Shown here: one piece after another, positions 11,962 to 24,457 of the stretch | Numbering within the stretch: position 1 is the first letter of the stretch | Layout of the letters: every line of letters starts with the position of its first letter | Assembly (NCBI RefSeq): GCF_008831285.2 | Contig: NC_045140.1 | Coordinates: 11,714,505 to 11,778,504, forward strand | DNA from: Nymphaea colorata | Taxonomy: Eukaryota; Streptophyta; Magnoliopsida; Nymphaeales; Nymphaeaceae | DNA length: 64,000 nt | Direction of reading: 5' to 3' | The notes under the pieces: generated by a model | What the model saw: only the letters and a program-made list of their open reading frames with translations | What the model was told of the DNA's origin: nothing | The model's database searches: none | Position numbers and translations under genes: made by a program

Positions 11962-14900
11962 TCAGATGAAGTCGTCAGGCTTCCCGATACCGATATTTTG
12001 TTCATTCAAGAAACTTATAATTGCATTTTTCTGCCAGCTCTTGAAACTCCTGCATCGGAAAAGATGGAAAAAGCTGTCCATCAGCAAAGTTGTAGACATA
12101 GTACGAAGGTAGCAAGATACACGACAGATTATGGTTACATGCATGTATGTTCCACTCAAAACTGATGATGGATAGGTCACACATTCAGATAGAATTTCAA
12201 AAGAGAGAAAGGGGGGTGTGAGAACAACACTGAACACGATAATGCAGGTAAAGTAAGCTATCACCTCAGAGCTGTGAGCACAAGTAGCATTCATTGGTGA
12301 CGGTCAATTCCTGGAACTAAACCTATCTAAATCATGAAGGTCTCGATAGAGTGTAAGCACTCCAGACTCCAGAATTACATGATAAAACAAAAATTAAATG
12401 AGCATGAAGAAACAGGGGAGGAACAGGTTAACCAGATGAATATGCATCTAATAAAACCACATCACTGGGCATGCCCTTATGTAGGCAATTGCCTGGAAGA
12501 ACCACAACTTTTTTAGTTACAAACAAATTTAGCTCACAGAGAATCCATTTCCAGCAGTAACCGAACATTTCTGTGCTAGGGGCTATTAGAAAGCACTACC
12601 ACTCATAGCATGTGAAAACAGGAACTTCCAAAATGAGTATACTGAAGAGCCCATATATTTTGCCAAGGTAGCTGGTTTAGCATCATGCTGTAGAAAAAAT
12701 AAGTGTTTCACTTATGCCAAGATTATAGATTTAATCTGCCCAAATAACCAAATACTTTATCAGTTTCAAAAATTACAACAGTATACTGGAGCAAACATCA
12801 CAGTATATGTTACTTCAGTTTCAAAGACCAAATTAGAGAACCAACTGAGCTGGCATAGCAAATATCATGTTTGTAATGCGTAAAAGGCTCATGGAATTGA
12901 ATATTTTTCATTGATTCAATAGCCTCAATAATTTTCTACCCCATTGGTTGATAAAATGTTGATGTATCTTCAGTTTCCAATTATAAAGATCTGCAATAAT
13001 TTTAACAAAAACACATGGGAAAAAATAACCCCCATTATAGTCAAATCACTTTGTACCCCTTCAGCTTGGTAGACCTAGTTTCTTATTGCACCAATGACTT
13101 AACGATCATTTGCGAAATCATGATATGGAGTAGCACACAGTTTCGTGAATGGAAATCTTCTAATATGTAAATTATAGTTCGGTCACATAGATTTTTTAGG
13201 CAAAGTACCAAAGTCTAATATTCAGTTTTCTGAAGGTTGAGAAGTTTACGAAAGTGACAAATGAATGTAAGAGGTAGAAACAGATTAAAGAATATATTTT
13301 CATTCCTTTTGTCAGATGTGTGAAGGGTAACTTACTTATGATCCAAGTGTGCCAGGATCACTCCTCCAGGAAAAGCAGATTTGGTTGCCTCATATGCAAC
13401 CCTAATTGCTTGTTTCCATGTTCCACCGATGCCATTCTGTCCTCCATTATTAGACTTTGGATCTTCCATTGGTAAGGAATATCCTGAAAGCAGGTGGCCC
13501 ACCCAAACCCCATCTTTCCTGGGGATAAAATTAAGAGGATTATCAGTGGTTGCTTCAAGTTGCAGAAGAGACAGATAGAAAGAGAGGCAGGAAAGGATGG
13601 CAGAAAATTCTTTGCTAATCCTATATAGCTAAGTTTTATAAAACAAAATCTCAAAAGCAGTTAAAAGTAAGACTTACACAACAACATCCAAGTGACGTGG
13701 TGCATAGTGACCACCTCCTAGTCCAAGGAGTACCTTATTTTTTTCTGAATTCCTGAAATGAGGAAAAAGTAGAACACATACTATGAGGAAAAAAATATCG
13801 CCCTAGTTCAGGTTCATTTATCAAGAGGTGCATAAGAAGATATGCATAAGAAGATACCACTGCTTTATCATCAGAAGAAATAAGCATAAACACTTAAACA
13901 GTTAACAACATATTTCTGATTAAGAAAAGTTGTTTTTTCTCCTGCCAGAAACCTCCATAAATTAACTTTGAGAAATCATAACACAAGTTTAGAGAATATT
14001 CACGCTTTGATGCTTTACAATGACAAGCATGTTCAACACCATAACGTATGTCAGTTCTCCTGATGTCTATAACAGACAAGAAGCTATCTCTAGATAAATA
14101 GCTTTCACTTGAAAAATATGATATCCCAGTAACCATGTAAAAAAATTATTTCTTTAACTTCTATCAAATGGAAATCAGATGGTCTCAAGAAATGTCAGCT
14201 TTATGCTAGATATTGGGTATGGACACTTGACAATTGATACAGTTATTTTACACAGAAATATGCTTAAAAAGGATACGTTTGATATTTGTTTTCAAGATAT
14301 TAGGAACATGGAACAATTTGAACAAAAGATTTTTCGATGAAGAGCCTTGCTGGTACTTTGAAATCCATTCCATTTTACCAGCATCTAGGATGCACTACGA
14401 CTTTCTCTACAACCAATGATCCAAACAAAATGAAACAAGATAAATCACATACTAATTTCTTGAATTACACATTAGATGCTGCACAGAACCATATACTTTG
14501 GTATTTAGCCATTTACTGAAAGTTAATCCAAAAACAGCAGTTCCAAAACCTCAGCTCCAGTTGGCACATTAATCTCATGCTTACAGCAACTACCAACAGC
14601 CCATTTAGAGTGAATTACAAGCTCATCATGAACAAAAAACAAATACAAGAGAACTAGTAAATTAAGTTTGAAGATTAAGCTGATCATACCCATTCCACTT
14701 TCCAATGCCATCACCACCACCACTGTCAAGCCCAAGTCCCTGCCACAGTAACTGGAACAACATACAATGAATTGTTAATTTACACATCGTGTGAAGTTAA
14801 AGATTAAAAAACATACACAATAAATGTTGATGAGAAGCAAGCCAGTTAGAGACCATTCTACTATAATATGAGCAGAAAATCCAGAAGGAAATGAAACAAA

Positions 14901-17900
14901 TTATGCTATGCTTCAGACAATAGACAAACTAATCATAGATTAGCACCATGGCAAAAATGAAAATAATAAGAACAACAAACATAGACAAGCACAAACATTT
15001 TTTTTTAATGTAAATGAAAGCAAAGAACTGACCAGCATTCATGGAGTATGACTTGTGCTTCAAACTGGAGACAGTTCTAACTTCTAAGTTCTAAGTATAG
15101 CCTTCTAATTTGGAGTCATTAATTTTTCATCATTTTCATTAAAATTTATATGTTTTCTCAATTTTTTTTACTTTTTTTATTAATAATACTTCTTTGTACA
15201 TGTGCTGCCTACTTGTTTTCCACATGCGAATGGTTCATCTTAAAGAGAGTCAAAGTCAGATGTACAAGATCTTACATGGTGCAGATTCCACAGGCTTGCT
15301 AACCAGTTCAGAACAACCTCGGGTTCCTGCAAGCTTCTTCTGACACTCAATGTCTCCTATTGAGTCCTATGGGTTGTTTTGATCCAAAGCATCGTCATAA
15401 ACATTGTTCTCTCATCTCTGGTTTTGAACACAAAGTTTTTTTTTTTTTGGTATTTCTTCAGCAAATTGCATTTCTTGGGAAAATCTTGAAAAATCTCAGG
15501 AAAATGAAAAAAAAAATCTACAAATAAGATATAAACAAAATAAAAGAAAAACTGATAATAAGACACTAAAAATTAGTTAAAACAATCAAAATAATGTTTT
15601 AATGATGATAAAAATGGCGACAAATAACTTCATTCGAAATTACATTTGAATGATGATATTATGTAAAAAAAAAATTAAAAATTAAAAAAGGGAAAAATCT
15701 GATAACAAGGCGTCACTTTCATGGGATTTTCCCAAAAAATCATTTTTTTGTTGAATTTTTTCCATTTTTCTAGTTAATATTGCAATATTTTCAAAAATAT
15801 CACAATATCTGTGACAATGATCCAAAACACCCATGTTGACCACATAATGCTTGGCTTTGAAAGTCCGAAACAATGTCACAAATATCAAGAGATTTTTGAA
15901 AATCTCGCGATATTTACAAGGAAATCAAATAAAACAAAAAAATCAGGAAAAATTAATGAGATATTGAAAATCTAGTAAAAAATGAAAATCTCACAATTTT
16001 ATTGCGATTTTTCACAACTTTTTCCAGAGATTTACATATTTTTAAATTTTTAAAATTTTGAAGATTTTTTATGATTTTTTAAATTTCTTAAAAATTGACG
16101 AGATTTTCTTGAGATTTACTCAAGAAGAACAACTTCGAGATTTACTCAAGAAGAACAACTTCGCTGAAAGTACCCAAGAAAAACCACATTGAGATTTTTC
16201 CAAGAACAATATTTGTGACAATGGTCTGAAGGGATCCACATTCGAAGTACTTGATGAATTTGTTTAAGAAGCAACTACTTGACGAATTTGCTAAAAACTT
16301 AAAAGTAGAAAGAACTATGAAGGAAGGTAGCATCTAGAACTGTGGGTTTGGAAGAGGACTTTGTCAACGTTATATATACTGCAGCTACCTTGTCCCATGA
16401 GATCCTCCACTGGTGGTTTGCAGCTATGTTGTCCCATGAGATCTAGCTATATTCATACTGGCATATTCACTCTCAATCTCTGGATCCTCCACTGGTGGTT
16501 TGAACATAATCACGTCCACCATTTTCCAGGTGACAGTTAAGATTGGAAAGGTCATTAAAGCAACTTCTCTAATAATAGCATATTTGAAAAGGATTAAGAT
16601 ATCTCCAACCAACTTGCCCCTCTATGGTGCCCTTCATTGAGGAAGACATACTCATGAAGACTTCAGAGAAATTTGATACAGATACTTACAATAAGACGAC
16701 CCACACATGAACTCCATGTAATGCTTTGTAACTTTAGTGATTTAGGAAAACATGGTACATTGGTTCCTGGCTTTGGTTATGCAGTTCATAATGATCAAAG
16801 AAGCTCAAGGGATGCGACAAATGGGTGCTCCATTCTTCCATCGTCCTGGTTCAGGCCATTGCATCCATCATTTTCAGATAGCTCACACTTACTTCAGGTT
16901 AATGGACAAGTTTACTAAAGCATATACCATTACACAGGCTCATGCATCAGTTCCTTAGTTTTAAGCTCTGAGTTCATCAATTGTATCTCAGCCTTCACAA
17001 CATTATAAATATTAGCTATCACTTCCAACCAAAAAAAAATTGCAATTGTCCTAGATAATGTCCTCAAACACAAACATTTGGATGTGTCAGTAACAAGTTG
17101 GACATTTTCACATTAACCGACATCTCCTATTTGGTGATTTTTGGACTCGAAATCAGATCATTATGGCAAAACAGACACATTCAAGCTTCCTGACATCGAA
17201 GCTTTCAAGGAAAGCAACTATGTGTTACTGGAAACGGCTACCACCATTCCATCAATCACAGAGGAAAAAGTCTCACTAATACTAGAAGGGATCAAATACT
17301 CTCAACCTAGAAACTTATATTACCAATCCATTACAATGTATAATGTGCAAGTCATAATTGTGCAGTCAATAAACATTAAAGATGCTATACATGAAAGCTA
17401 AAATTGAAAGAGAAAGAAAATTATAAAAGGCAAGGTACAATCAAATATAGAAAGTCATCTAAGCTATCTAACCAGAGCTACAACTTGCGCAGCATCCTGC
17501 CTTCTCCAATACTCTTCTGTGCTACCTGTAAAGAGTAAAAACCATAAAATTTATACGAGTTTCTGTGACATATTTTGACATAATCATGAATATGTATCAA
17601 AATTATGTGTATATGCAAACGAGTGGTCAATACCTTTCAAATCATCAAAAAATAATGAGCTAAAAGCCAAGCTTGAGATAATTTTGGAAAGCAAACATTT
17701 AATTCTTAATTCATGAGAAAATCTAAACTGTCGACAGTGATTACACTAAAAATCTTGAAAAACTTGAAGATATGGCTCTTAAAACAAAAAGGATGAAGTT
17801 GACAACGTAAGCAAAACATGACATCCTAGGACTAAGTTTTACAACCCAATATATGAAAACATGAGCAACAAAACACGACATAATAGGATGGGTAAGTTTT

Positions 17901-18264
17901 ACAGGTTCAATGAACTAGCTCCCTGCTCAACAGAAAATATGCACTAGATAACTTACAAGCATTTAACAAACTGGAAAAAAGTGATGGTCATGTATAAAAT
18001 AATACTATAAAATCCAGCTGAAAAAGGCCATGGATTTCAGAAAAAATCAATCGCTTTTATATGTCACGAAGAAAGCTCACCAATCTCTACGAATAATGTA
18101 GGTATATCAATCTCAGGGCCATGATGAGTGCCCTCCAACGTCACCTACAATGAAGCAAGAGAATGAAAGGTAAACCAACAAATAAATTATTTATCAATAG
18201 GCTAATTCTTAATAGAACCACATTGTTGAATGCTTCACAAAATCTTTCACTCTCCCTCTCTCTC

Positions 18265-18295
<31 letters not shown>

Positions 18296-19465
18296 GCTAT
18301 GCTTACCTCAAATTCAGGGATCAGGTTGTGACTATTTGCAATTTTCTTTAGAAGCCTCAACCATGGACCTACACGAGGATTAGGTGGGGCAGCCCATCCA
18401 GGCCTTCCTCCTTGCAGAGGCGTTTCATCTTCTCGTAGATGGGGCACACCTTGAAGGAAAATGAGAAAAAGTATAAGTTACTAGTCATGTAGACAAAAAA
18501 TCAAACCTAAGAAGAAAAAATGCACGTAATTTTTTTGAAATATGGTAAATACTGCAGAAGCACGAAACTATTTTGCACGTAACATTTTAAGAAACAAATT
18601 CAATTATCGTAACGACTATATAAGAAATTAGTAGATTAAATACAAGCTGCAGTTTAATATACAGGATTATTAGTTATAGGAAAGCATGGCGACTCTTTTT
18701 CTTTTTACGCAGATTAAAAGGATGGACCTACGCACACAAAAATGGATAGACGTAGAACAGGTGGACATATACAATAATCATCAAACCAGATAAACAAATA
18801 TTACCAATAGGATGAACCGTCAGTGCAGGTTTGTTTGAAACTGCAGTGTGTTTGCTGAGAAACATGACTTCTTCCACTACCTCCCCTGTCAGCGCCTGCC
18901 ATCGTTTATCTAAATGGTCTTCACTCACAATGCTCGCGTCCTGAATTAATAGCCTCACATGTCCATGGACATGACTTTTTATATCTTCCTGTGATGCGCA
19001 CGTAAGATTGATGCAATCAGAACTCAGAAAGATACCCCATACCTAATGGAAGCATGACTTGCACATAGAATAGATGGACTCGAGAGCAGATAAATTGCAG
19101 GAAGAAACTGCTACCAACAGTTACAGATAATCGCCGTTCGTTATAAACAGCATAGTTGTCCGCAGATCAACGTAGCACATCTCACAAGAAAACATAATAC
19201 CAAAGGAGGAAAAGGACAAAAGCAAAAGAAATCAATTCACTTTCTGATCATGATCGGATACAAAGCAGAGAATCTTAGACGACGTTGTCCAACCGAAATG
19301 ATCAACCAGTAAATATACAGAGAAAGAGAGTCAAATGTGAAGAAGAAGAGTTCGAGGGACCTGGAGGGAAGGACCGGGACGCCACTCGGAGGACATGGCG
19401 AGGAATGCAGAAGCTGGCCCGATGGATGCCGGGTCCTCCGTCGTCGCTACTACCAGAACCACCAT
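11962..19465 (-). CDS. GEK1: D-aminoacyl-tRNA deacylase, GEK1 type (nine exons)
   Basis: Removes D-amino acids wrongly attached to tRNA; in Arabidopsis loss of GEKO1 causes ethanol hypersensitivity. Exons with GT..AG junctions: 19465-19361, 18988-18805, 18449-18307, 18144-18081, 17525-17473, 14751-14690, 13752-13678, 13518-13336, 12049-11962. All phases agree and give 318 residues, close to the family's usual length of about 317. Conserved blocks are VVATTEDPASIGPA at the start, LSKHTAVSNKPALTVHPIG, GRPGWAAPPNPRVGPW, GTHHGPEIDIPTLFVEIGSTEEYW, LLGLGGGHYAPRHLDV, WVGHLLSGYSLPMEDP, FPGGVILAHLDHKSFK, and a GKPDDF terminus. The start is the only ATG preceding the family's N-terminal block. Introns are large (intron 5 about 2.7 kb) and carry AT-rich repeats and a (TA)n tract. 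I see no defect, so the gene looks functional. Confidence 0.93.
15140..16340. repeat. AT-rich low-complexity block inside GEK1 intron 5
   Basis: Long runs of A and T with recurring AAATCTC/GAGATTTT words on both strands. At 16,111-16,162 a 26-bp unit (GAGATTTACTCAAGAAGAAC...) occurs twice in tandem without a mismatch. Nearby, 16,380-16,500 holds two diverged copies of a segment containing GATCCTCCACTGGTGG. No coding signal. Confidence 0.6.
18268..18295. repeat. (TA)n microsatellite in GEK1 intron 3
   Basis: Fourteen TA units directly downstream of the exon 3 donor on the minus strand. Likely length-polymorphic; no functional role is evident. Confidence 0.85.
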
Positions 19466-19718
19466 CTTCCGATACTTTTCTCTGTCTGTGCGTGCGAGAT
19501 CTCCGACGATCGCCGACTGTGGAGTCCGACAAAGAGCAGCGCGGGGCAAAAAGAAAGATGGGAGACGGGAGAAGGGCGTCGCCTGCTTAATAAAGAGATG
19601 TGGCCGCCGCAAGACAGACAGGCTGCCGTGGAGCATCAGAATTTTCCCTCTCCCTCTCTCCCCCTGCAAAACCACGCTTCTGTAGTGCAGAGTCACCCGC
19701 CTTCGGTTTCCCGAACGC

Positions 19719-19743
19719 AGAGAGAGAGAGAGAGAGAGAGAGA
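19719..19743. repeat. (AG)n tract upstream of GEK1
   Basis: About twelve AG units some 255 bp upstream of the GEK1 start codon, so on the transcribed strand it reads (CT)n. Such tracts are common in plant 5' leaders and core promoters. Whether it is transcribed cannot be told here. Confidence 0.8.
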
Positions 19744-19966
19744 AACCGGGTCAGCTGTTTCTTGTTGGAGTAATTTCTATTTAAGGTCCTAAAATTGATA
19801 ATAATCCATAAACAAGCTTCTACGTCTGGGAATTTCGTAATACACTTGATCTTAAACTTCAAGTAAGTCGGCGTTTTGGGACAGTCTTTCAGGCGAAGAA
19901 GAAAAAATAATATGGCTTATCTAAGAATTTAAAATATACAAGGCGTCTTTCATGATTTATGGCGGA

Positions 19967-20333
19967 AAGGTCCGACCCGGATCCGAGCTGAATCCGCGAA
20001 CTGTTTTAAAAATCCAGATCCAAGTTAAAACTTTTGTTTCTGATATTTTAATACATGTTTCAAAATTGTCATATTTTCTATCAAGAAAACTGTTACTGAA
20101 AATTTGAAAAACGCATAGTGTTCTTGAAATATGAATCGTTAGGACACATATTTTAAGAAGACAAACGTTTTTCTTATAAAACACTCTTATAAAGTTTTAA
20201 TTTATGTCGATACTAAATTCATGGTCTACAGTTTCATTAACTATATTTTCATCTTTTTTTAAGAAAATGTATTTTTTAACCGATTCGAATCAGCTCCGGA
20301 TCAATTTTTGAGTCCATTCAATGGTCGGGCCTT
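19967..20333. repeat. Possible MITE with AAGGYCCGACC ends
   Basis: The left end AAGGTCCGACC matches the reverse complement of the right end AAGGCCCGACC. Inside them are further inverted GGATCCGAGCTGAATCCG-like words. The 367-bp unit has no open frame. No clear target duplication was found, so the family is unassigned. Confidence 0.4.
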
Positions 20334-20704
20334 AAAAAAGGGCAGCCCCTTATGGGGGCAAAATGAAAACTCTCGAAAGGTCGGTCACTAATCAATCAAA
20401 AACCGGATCTTGCTTTTATGGGATGACCCGAACAAAAAACCTTTGGGTGCGTGCGCCCACAAGATTGCGCCTTTCAGTTTTGACTCGCCACCGAAAGGGC
20501 GCACACGCACACGCTCACGTCATCAAAAAGGGAAAGAGGTTTTCGGGATTAAAAGAAAGAATGAGGGTGGTTTGAGAATTATTTCTACAGTTCTCGTCAT
20601 TCTGTAATTTTCGTTTCAAAAATTGCCTCCTCCCCTCCCGTAGTATGTTCATAGTTGGTACATCATTAACTCCTTTGTTGGGGGAAGTAGTTTTGTCATT
20701 CATT

Positions 20705-20745
<41 letters not shown>

Positions 20746-21609
20746 AACCATCCAAGGCATTTTTATAATTCCATGCCCTAACATCAATGGCCTTAGCCAT
20801 GTTTTCATGATCCAACTGAAGGTGATGGGCCTTTCCCTTCTTGCTCTTGTAATTGCCATTTGATAATTTTGCGATTGTCCCCAGGAAAGCAAGGCTCAGA
20901 TCGCCAAATGTATAATGTCATGCATTTTATTTGTTCAATATATGTTTATAGTTCTCGATGGAACCTAGTCGTCAATGTCTACCGCCAATTTATTCCATTG
21001 GTAATTTGGCAATAGTCAGTAGAAATTTCCAGCTAAGGGGCACTCTAAAAACTTTAAGGGTTATTCCTATGCAGAAGAAACTGAAAATTAATGAAGTTTC
21101 TATATATAAATAAATTAAACTTTGGGGGCTCATTACCAAAAAAAAAAAAAGATAATTTTTGACATTTAAATGATAAAAAGATAGGTTGCTCAAACTTAAT
21201 GATAATTTTTTTCTCGTTGTGAACGATTTTAGGTTATGATATTGTTTTAGGATAGTGATTTTAGGTTTTTTGCTTCAAGTTTTGGTGCTTTTGCATTTCT
21301 ATCTTCTTCTCCAAGTGGCAGTGGCACTGTTGCTAAAGCATAAAAGAGCATTAGATGCTAGTGAGGTGCTTTCTTTATTCCATTTAGTTCATCTCTTCTC
21401 AATCTTCTTGTTTATTATTATATTTGGTTCATCTCCTATTTATCTTCCTGTTGTTTCTTTTATTTGGTTTATGTCTTCTCTATCTACTTGTTGTTTTTGT
21501 ACTAGAGGTCATCATTTTCGGTTTTTTGTTTCATGTTTTTTTTTTTTCGGTTTCACTGCAGGTATTTATGTTTGATATAAATGCAATGTACATTAATATG
21601 GGTCAATAA
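20334..21609. other. Intergenic, no gene recognised
   Basis: The sequence holds a 38-base A run at 20,706-20,743 and otherwise AT-rich DNA. The short open frames have no known motif. The A run is not preceded by a recognisable retrogene or SINE head. Confidence 0.4.
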
Positions 21610-21909
21610 AAAAAATTAACAAATCTTCACCGACTTATGAAATTGCATAGATAAATATTTTACCAACGTCCACATGTATGTCCATAAAAAGTTTTACCGA
21701 TGTTCAATCATGTCGGTAAAAGTTTTAGCAGCGCCTACCATGTGCCAGTAAAAATTTTATTTACCTACGCATATGATGCCTCGGTGCCAATGATAGTTTT
21801 CATTGACAGTATCTTCACCGTCGACTGCTTTGAACGTCAGTGAAATGTTTGCTGGCAAAGTTTTACCGATGCTTTTTGAACGTTGATAAATCCTCGATTT
21901 TTTGTAGTG
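21610..21909. mobile_element. CACTA (En/Spm) transposon end
   Basis: On the minus strand the end reads CACTACAAAAAATCGAGGA, the classic CACTA terminal inverted repeat. It is followed by repeated subterminal words of the type ATCGGTAAAACTTT and GGTAAAAC. The other end is not clear; a weak CACTGCAGG near 21,554 is a poor candidate. Probably a non-autonomous or truncated copy. Confidence 0.6.
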
Positions 21910-22657
21910 GCTGGGGTGGGCAATTGGCCACACCAACTACAATGTAGTAAATTTTTTTTTGTTTTTTTTTTTTTTGGGTATGGTGAACCTAATTGCTCAT
22001 GTATGGGAACCCACACAATGTCTGTTAGGGCCCATTTGGTGGCCACAAATAAAAGTTGAAGGTTCTTTTCTCCGGAACAATTTTGTAGAGGAAAAGGGAA
22101 CGGAAAATTACAAGTCCCTGCCCTTTTCCTTTACTTGTATTTAGTGGCAAGAAAGGCAAACTTGAGTACTTGACCACCGAGCATTCTGAATTGGAAAAAC
22201 TAGCCGTTGCTACCCATTTATTAACTGTTTAAATTCAAGGGAATTCCCCAACAAGAGTCTAGCCTTGAGAATTACAGGATAAACGTTCTAAGCCTGTTGG
22301 GAATTCTTATGCTGACAGAAATTCTTCCGACGGCTTTGGAACCTTTGTCATTAATTTGTAAAGGAACTTTGTTAATGGTCGGAGTCACTGGAAAGCGGTT
22401 TGTTAATCATCTCATGATATGATACTATTTTATTTATGAAATAAGTAAACACATAAAACTAATTCAAAAAGCTCTTGAAAATGTTTAAATAGTTAAAATC
22501 AATTGACATGGTGCCGCTTTTGTATCTTCCACGGATTTGGATGAATACGAACATATGCACTTGCTTGAACTGAGTAAAATTCGATCGATGGATCGATCGA
22601 GCTCATTGTGGGTCGATTCAATTGGAACGCTGGACAACAGGATCCCTTCTCTTAGTT
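21910..22657. other. Intergenic, no gene recognised
   Basis: AT-rich sequence with a T run near 21,950-21,975 and clustered GATCGATC words near 22,580-22,600. The part adjoining 22,657 would be the 3' untranslated region of the WAT1-like exon. Confidence 0.35.
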
Positions 22658-22840
22658 TTATTTATTTGGAGATGAAGGGAAGCTCAGGCGGGCGTGCCCA
22701 TTGATCAGGGGCTCTCTCTCACCGTGACAGCCACATCTTCTTCTCTCCGCTCGACGCCAATTGACTGATCTTTCTTGTCCTCTGCCTTACCCCAAAGCAC
22801 AAGGTAGATCCCTACCATCACCAAAACCCCTCCACCCACA
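22658..22840 (-). pseudogene. WAT1-like (EamA/DMT) transporter, last exon
   Basis: After a good acceptor (CTTGGCAG) the frame encodes VGGGVLVMVGIYLVLWGKAE. This is the last membrane helix and the LWGK signature that ends WAT1/UMAMIT-type drug/metabolite transporters. A 35-40 residue polar tail and a TAA stop at 22,658-22,660 follow. The penultimate exon that should lie upstream is not in the next kilobases. The first five exons of a WAT1-like gene lie on the same strand at 33.26-34.66 kb. I infer that this is the 3' end of that gene, now separated by about 10.4 kb of repeats. It could instead be a lone exon from another paralogue. Confidence 0.6.
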
Positions 22841-23589
22841 CTGCCAAGACCAAACATTCAATCACTAGCCACAGAGAGAGACAGATTGGTAGAAACCAAG
22901 CATTTAGGTCAAGGACAAAAACTAGAATTTTTACCTTTTTGTTAAAATTATTTTAAATAAAATATAAATATCCCAATATAAATATACTATTTTGATATAA
23001 AACATGTTCTGAATCAAGTTGTTTTTATGAAAAATGTTGATGTTATAAGAACCATTGAGTTTTGCTTATTATAAAAACGTTATTAAAACCCAAAAAAACT
23101 ATCAAAAAGACAACAGTTGATTGGCTGGCCATCTCTTTTAACAAAGGAATACATCTTTTGCAATGGTTTTTAACGACACAAAAATTTTAGAAACCCATCC
23201 TAGAGGAGAGGTAGTTGGGTGGTTTTAATTAGTATACAAATAGAGAGAAGAAAAAAAATCACATATGCCGGCGACCTCTAGTTTTGATTTTTTTTTTTCG
23301 AACCACTGAACTTAACATGTCTCAGAAGATGCATTAACTTTGATAGCAATGATTTTTTGATGATGTCTCTAGCGATGGAAAAAAAAAAAACATACAGCAA
23401 AGGAGGTAGCCACCCGATTTTTACTATATATATATACGTGTGATCCCTATATAAGTTCATAACCAGAACAAAGAGACAAAGAAAGAGGAAGTGTGGGAGT
23501 AGGGGTACAAGTTGCAGCCCTAATTTCAAGTTCACCAGGCAAACATTAAAGAAGAAAGTAAACGACCCAAAGCCACAAAGAGAGAGTAC

Positions 23590-23705
23590 CTCTGGGATCG
23601 AGAGCTCCGCTTCTCTTCCTCTGACAGCAGCACCGGTAACCCAAACCGCTCAGCCTGGTGGCGGAACTTTTTCTGGAGCTTTGGGTCAGTCGGAACGGTG
23701 GCAGC
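23590..23705 (-). pseudogene. MOS11-like exon fragment
   Basis: The minus strand encodes DPKLQKKFRHQAERFGLPV followed by LSEEEKRSSRSQR and a good donor (CAGAG, then GTACTC). This matches the core of plant MOS11 (the CIP29/Tho1-like mRNA-export factor), where (A/R)AERFG and EEEKR..R motifs recur. No other MOS11 exons, such as the later AERFG repeats, are seen nearby. It therefore looks like a captured or decayed exon. It lies between the two parts of the WAT1-like gene on the same strand. Confidence 0.45.
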
Positions 23706-23993
23706 GGAAGAAGAAGAACGGCGGGAAGAAAAACGACGGGGGACGGGAAGAAGAACAGCCACTGCGCTTTTTCTTCATGCCGAAAGTAGGAAACGGGGAT
23801 GGACATGTTTTTGGGGCAAGGAGAGCTCGGGGTCGGGGGAGTGCTGTACGGAACGCTTTGGAACTCTTCAGCCTTGTTCTTTGTGATGCGTGTTCTGATC
23901 GTTTTCTGTTCAGCGTTTGTGTCGATTTTATTAAAACAAAACGTGTCCGTTTTCTTTTCATGGTGTTTCAATGCCTTCAAACGATCTCTTAAA

Positions 23994-24073
23994 GTATAGA
24001 CTATCAGATATAATTAGGCCTTTTATTTAGTTGTTATAGACTATCAGATATAATTAGGCCTTTTATTTAGTTG
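23994..24073. repeat. 40-bp tandem duplication
   Basis: The unit beginning TATAGACTATCAGATATAAT occurs twice at a spacing of exactly 40 bases with essentially no differences, so it is recent. It has no coding content. Confidence 0.85.
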
Positions 24074-24208
24074 AGGTAGGTGATTGAGAGGTAAAGGAGG
24101 AACACATTTTAATCATTTAATATAAATTTACAATTTTTTCACATTTTTCCTTCAACTGTCGGGCTCAATTAAATCAAATGTCCAAACTTTTCAGATGGCC
24201 CTAGCATC

Positions 24209-24449
24209 TAAGGGTGGGTGGGCGGGCTCCAGACTTGGGCCTGGACCGAGGCCCTATAATTGGGTGTTGGGCCAGCCCGACTCAGCTTCATAATTTATTT
24301 ATGATATTGTTTTATTTAAAAAATATATAGTTTTTATCTATATATTATATATATATAATTATAATAGTCCCCGGCTGCAGGCATGGCTGCAGCCTGCCCG
24401 AGCCTGACCTCTTTGCCGGCCAGGCTGGTTGGCCTGATGCCCAACCCTA
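24209..24449. mobile_element. hAT-like MITE, GGGC-rich family, copy 1
   Basis: The ends TAAGGGTGGGTGGGCGGG and (reversed) TAGGGTTGGGCATCAGGCC form an imperfect terminal inverted repeat. It is flanked by a perfect 8-bp duplication CTAGCATC at 24,201-24,208 and 24,450-24,457. Eight-base duplications are the hAT hallmark. The 241-bp body is GGCC-rich at both sides and AT-rich in the middle, like the copy at 58.1 kb. Confidence 0.75.
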
Positions 24450-24457
24450 CTAGCATC

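Noticed and set aside
15140-16100. A separate coding element in the GEK1 intron
   Set aside because: The sequence is AT-rich low complexity with stops in all frames.
16111-16162. A CRISPR-like direct repeat
   Set aside because: Only two adjacent 26-bp copies without spacers, in an intron of a plant gene.
20706-20743. A poly(A) tail of a processed retrogene
   Set aside because: No gene-like or SINE-like sequence precedes it and no target duplications were seen.
23681-23992. A plus-strand gene of about 100 codons
   Set aside because: It is antisense to the MOS11-like exon and its flank, Lys/Arg/Glu-rich with no domain.
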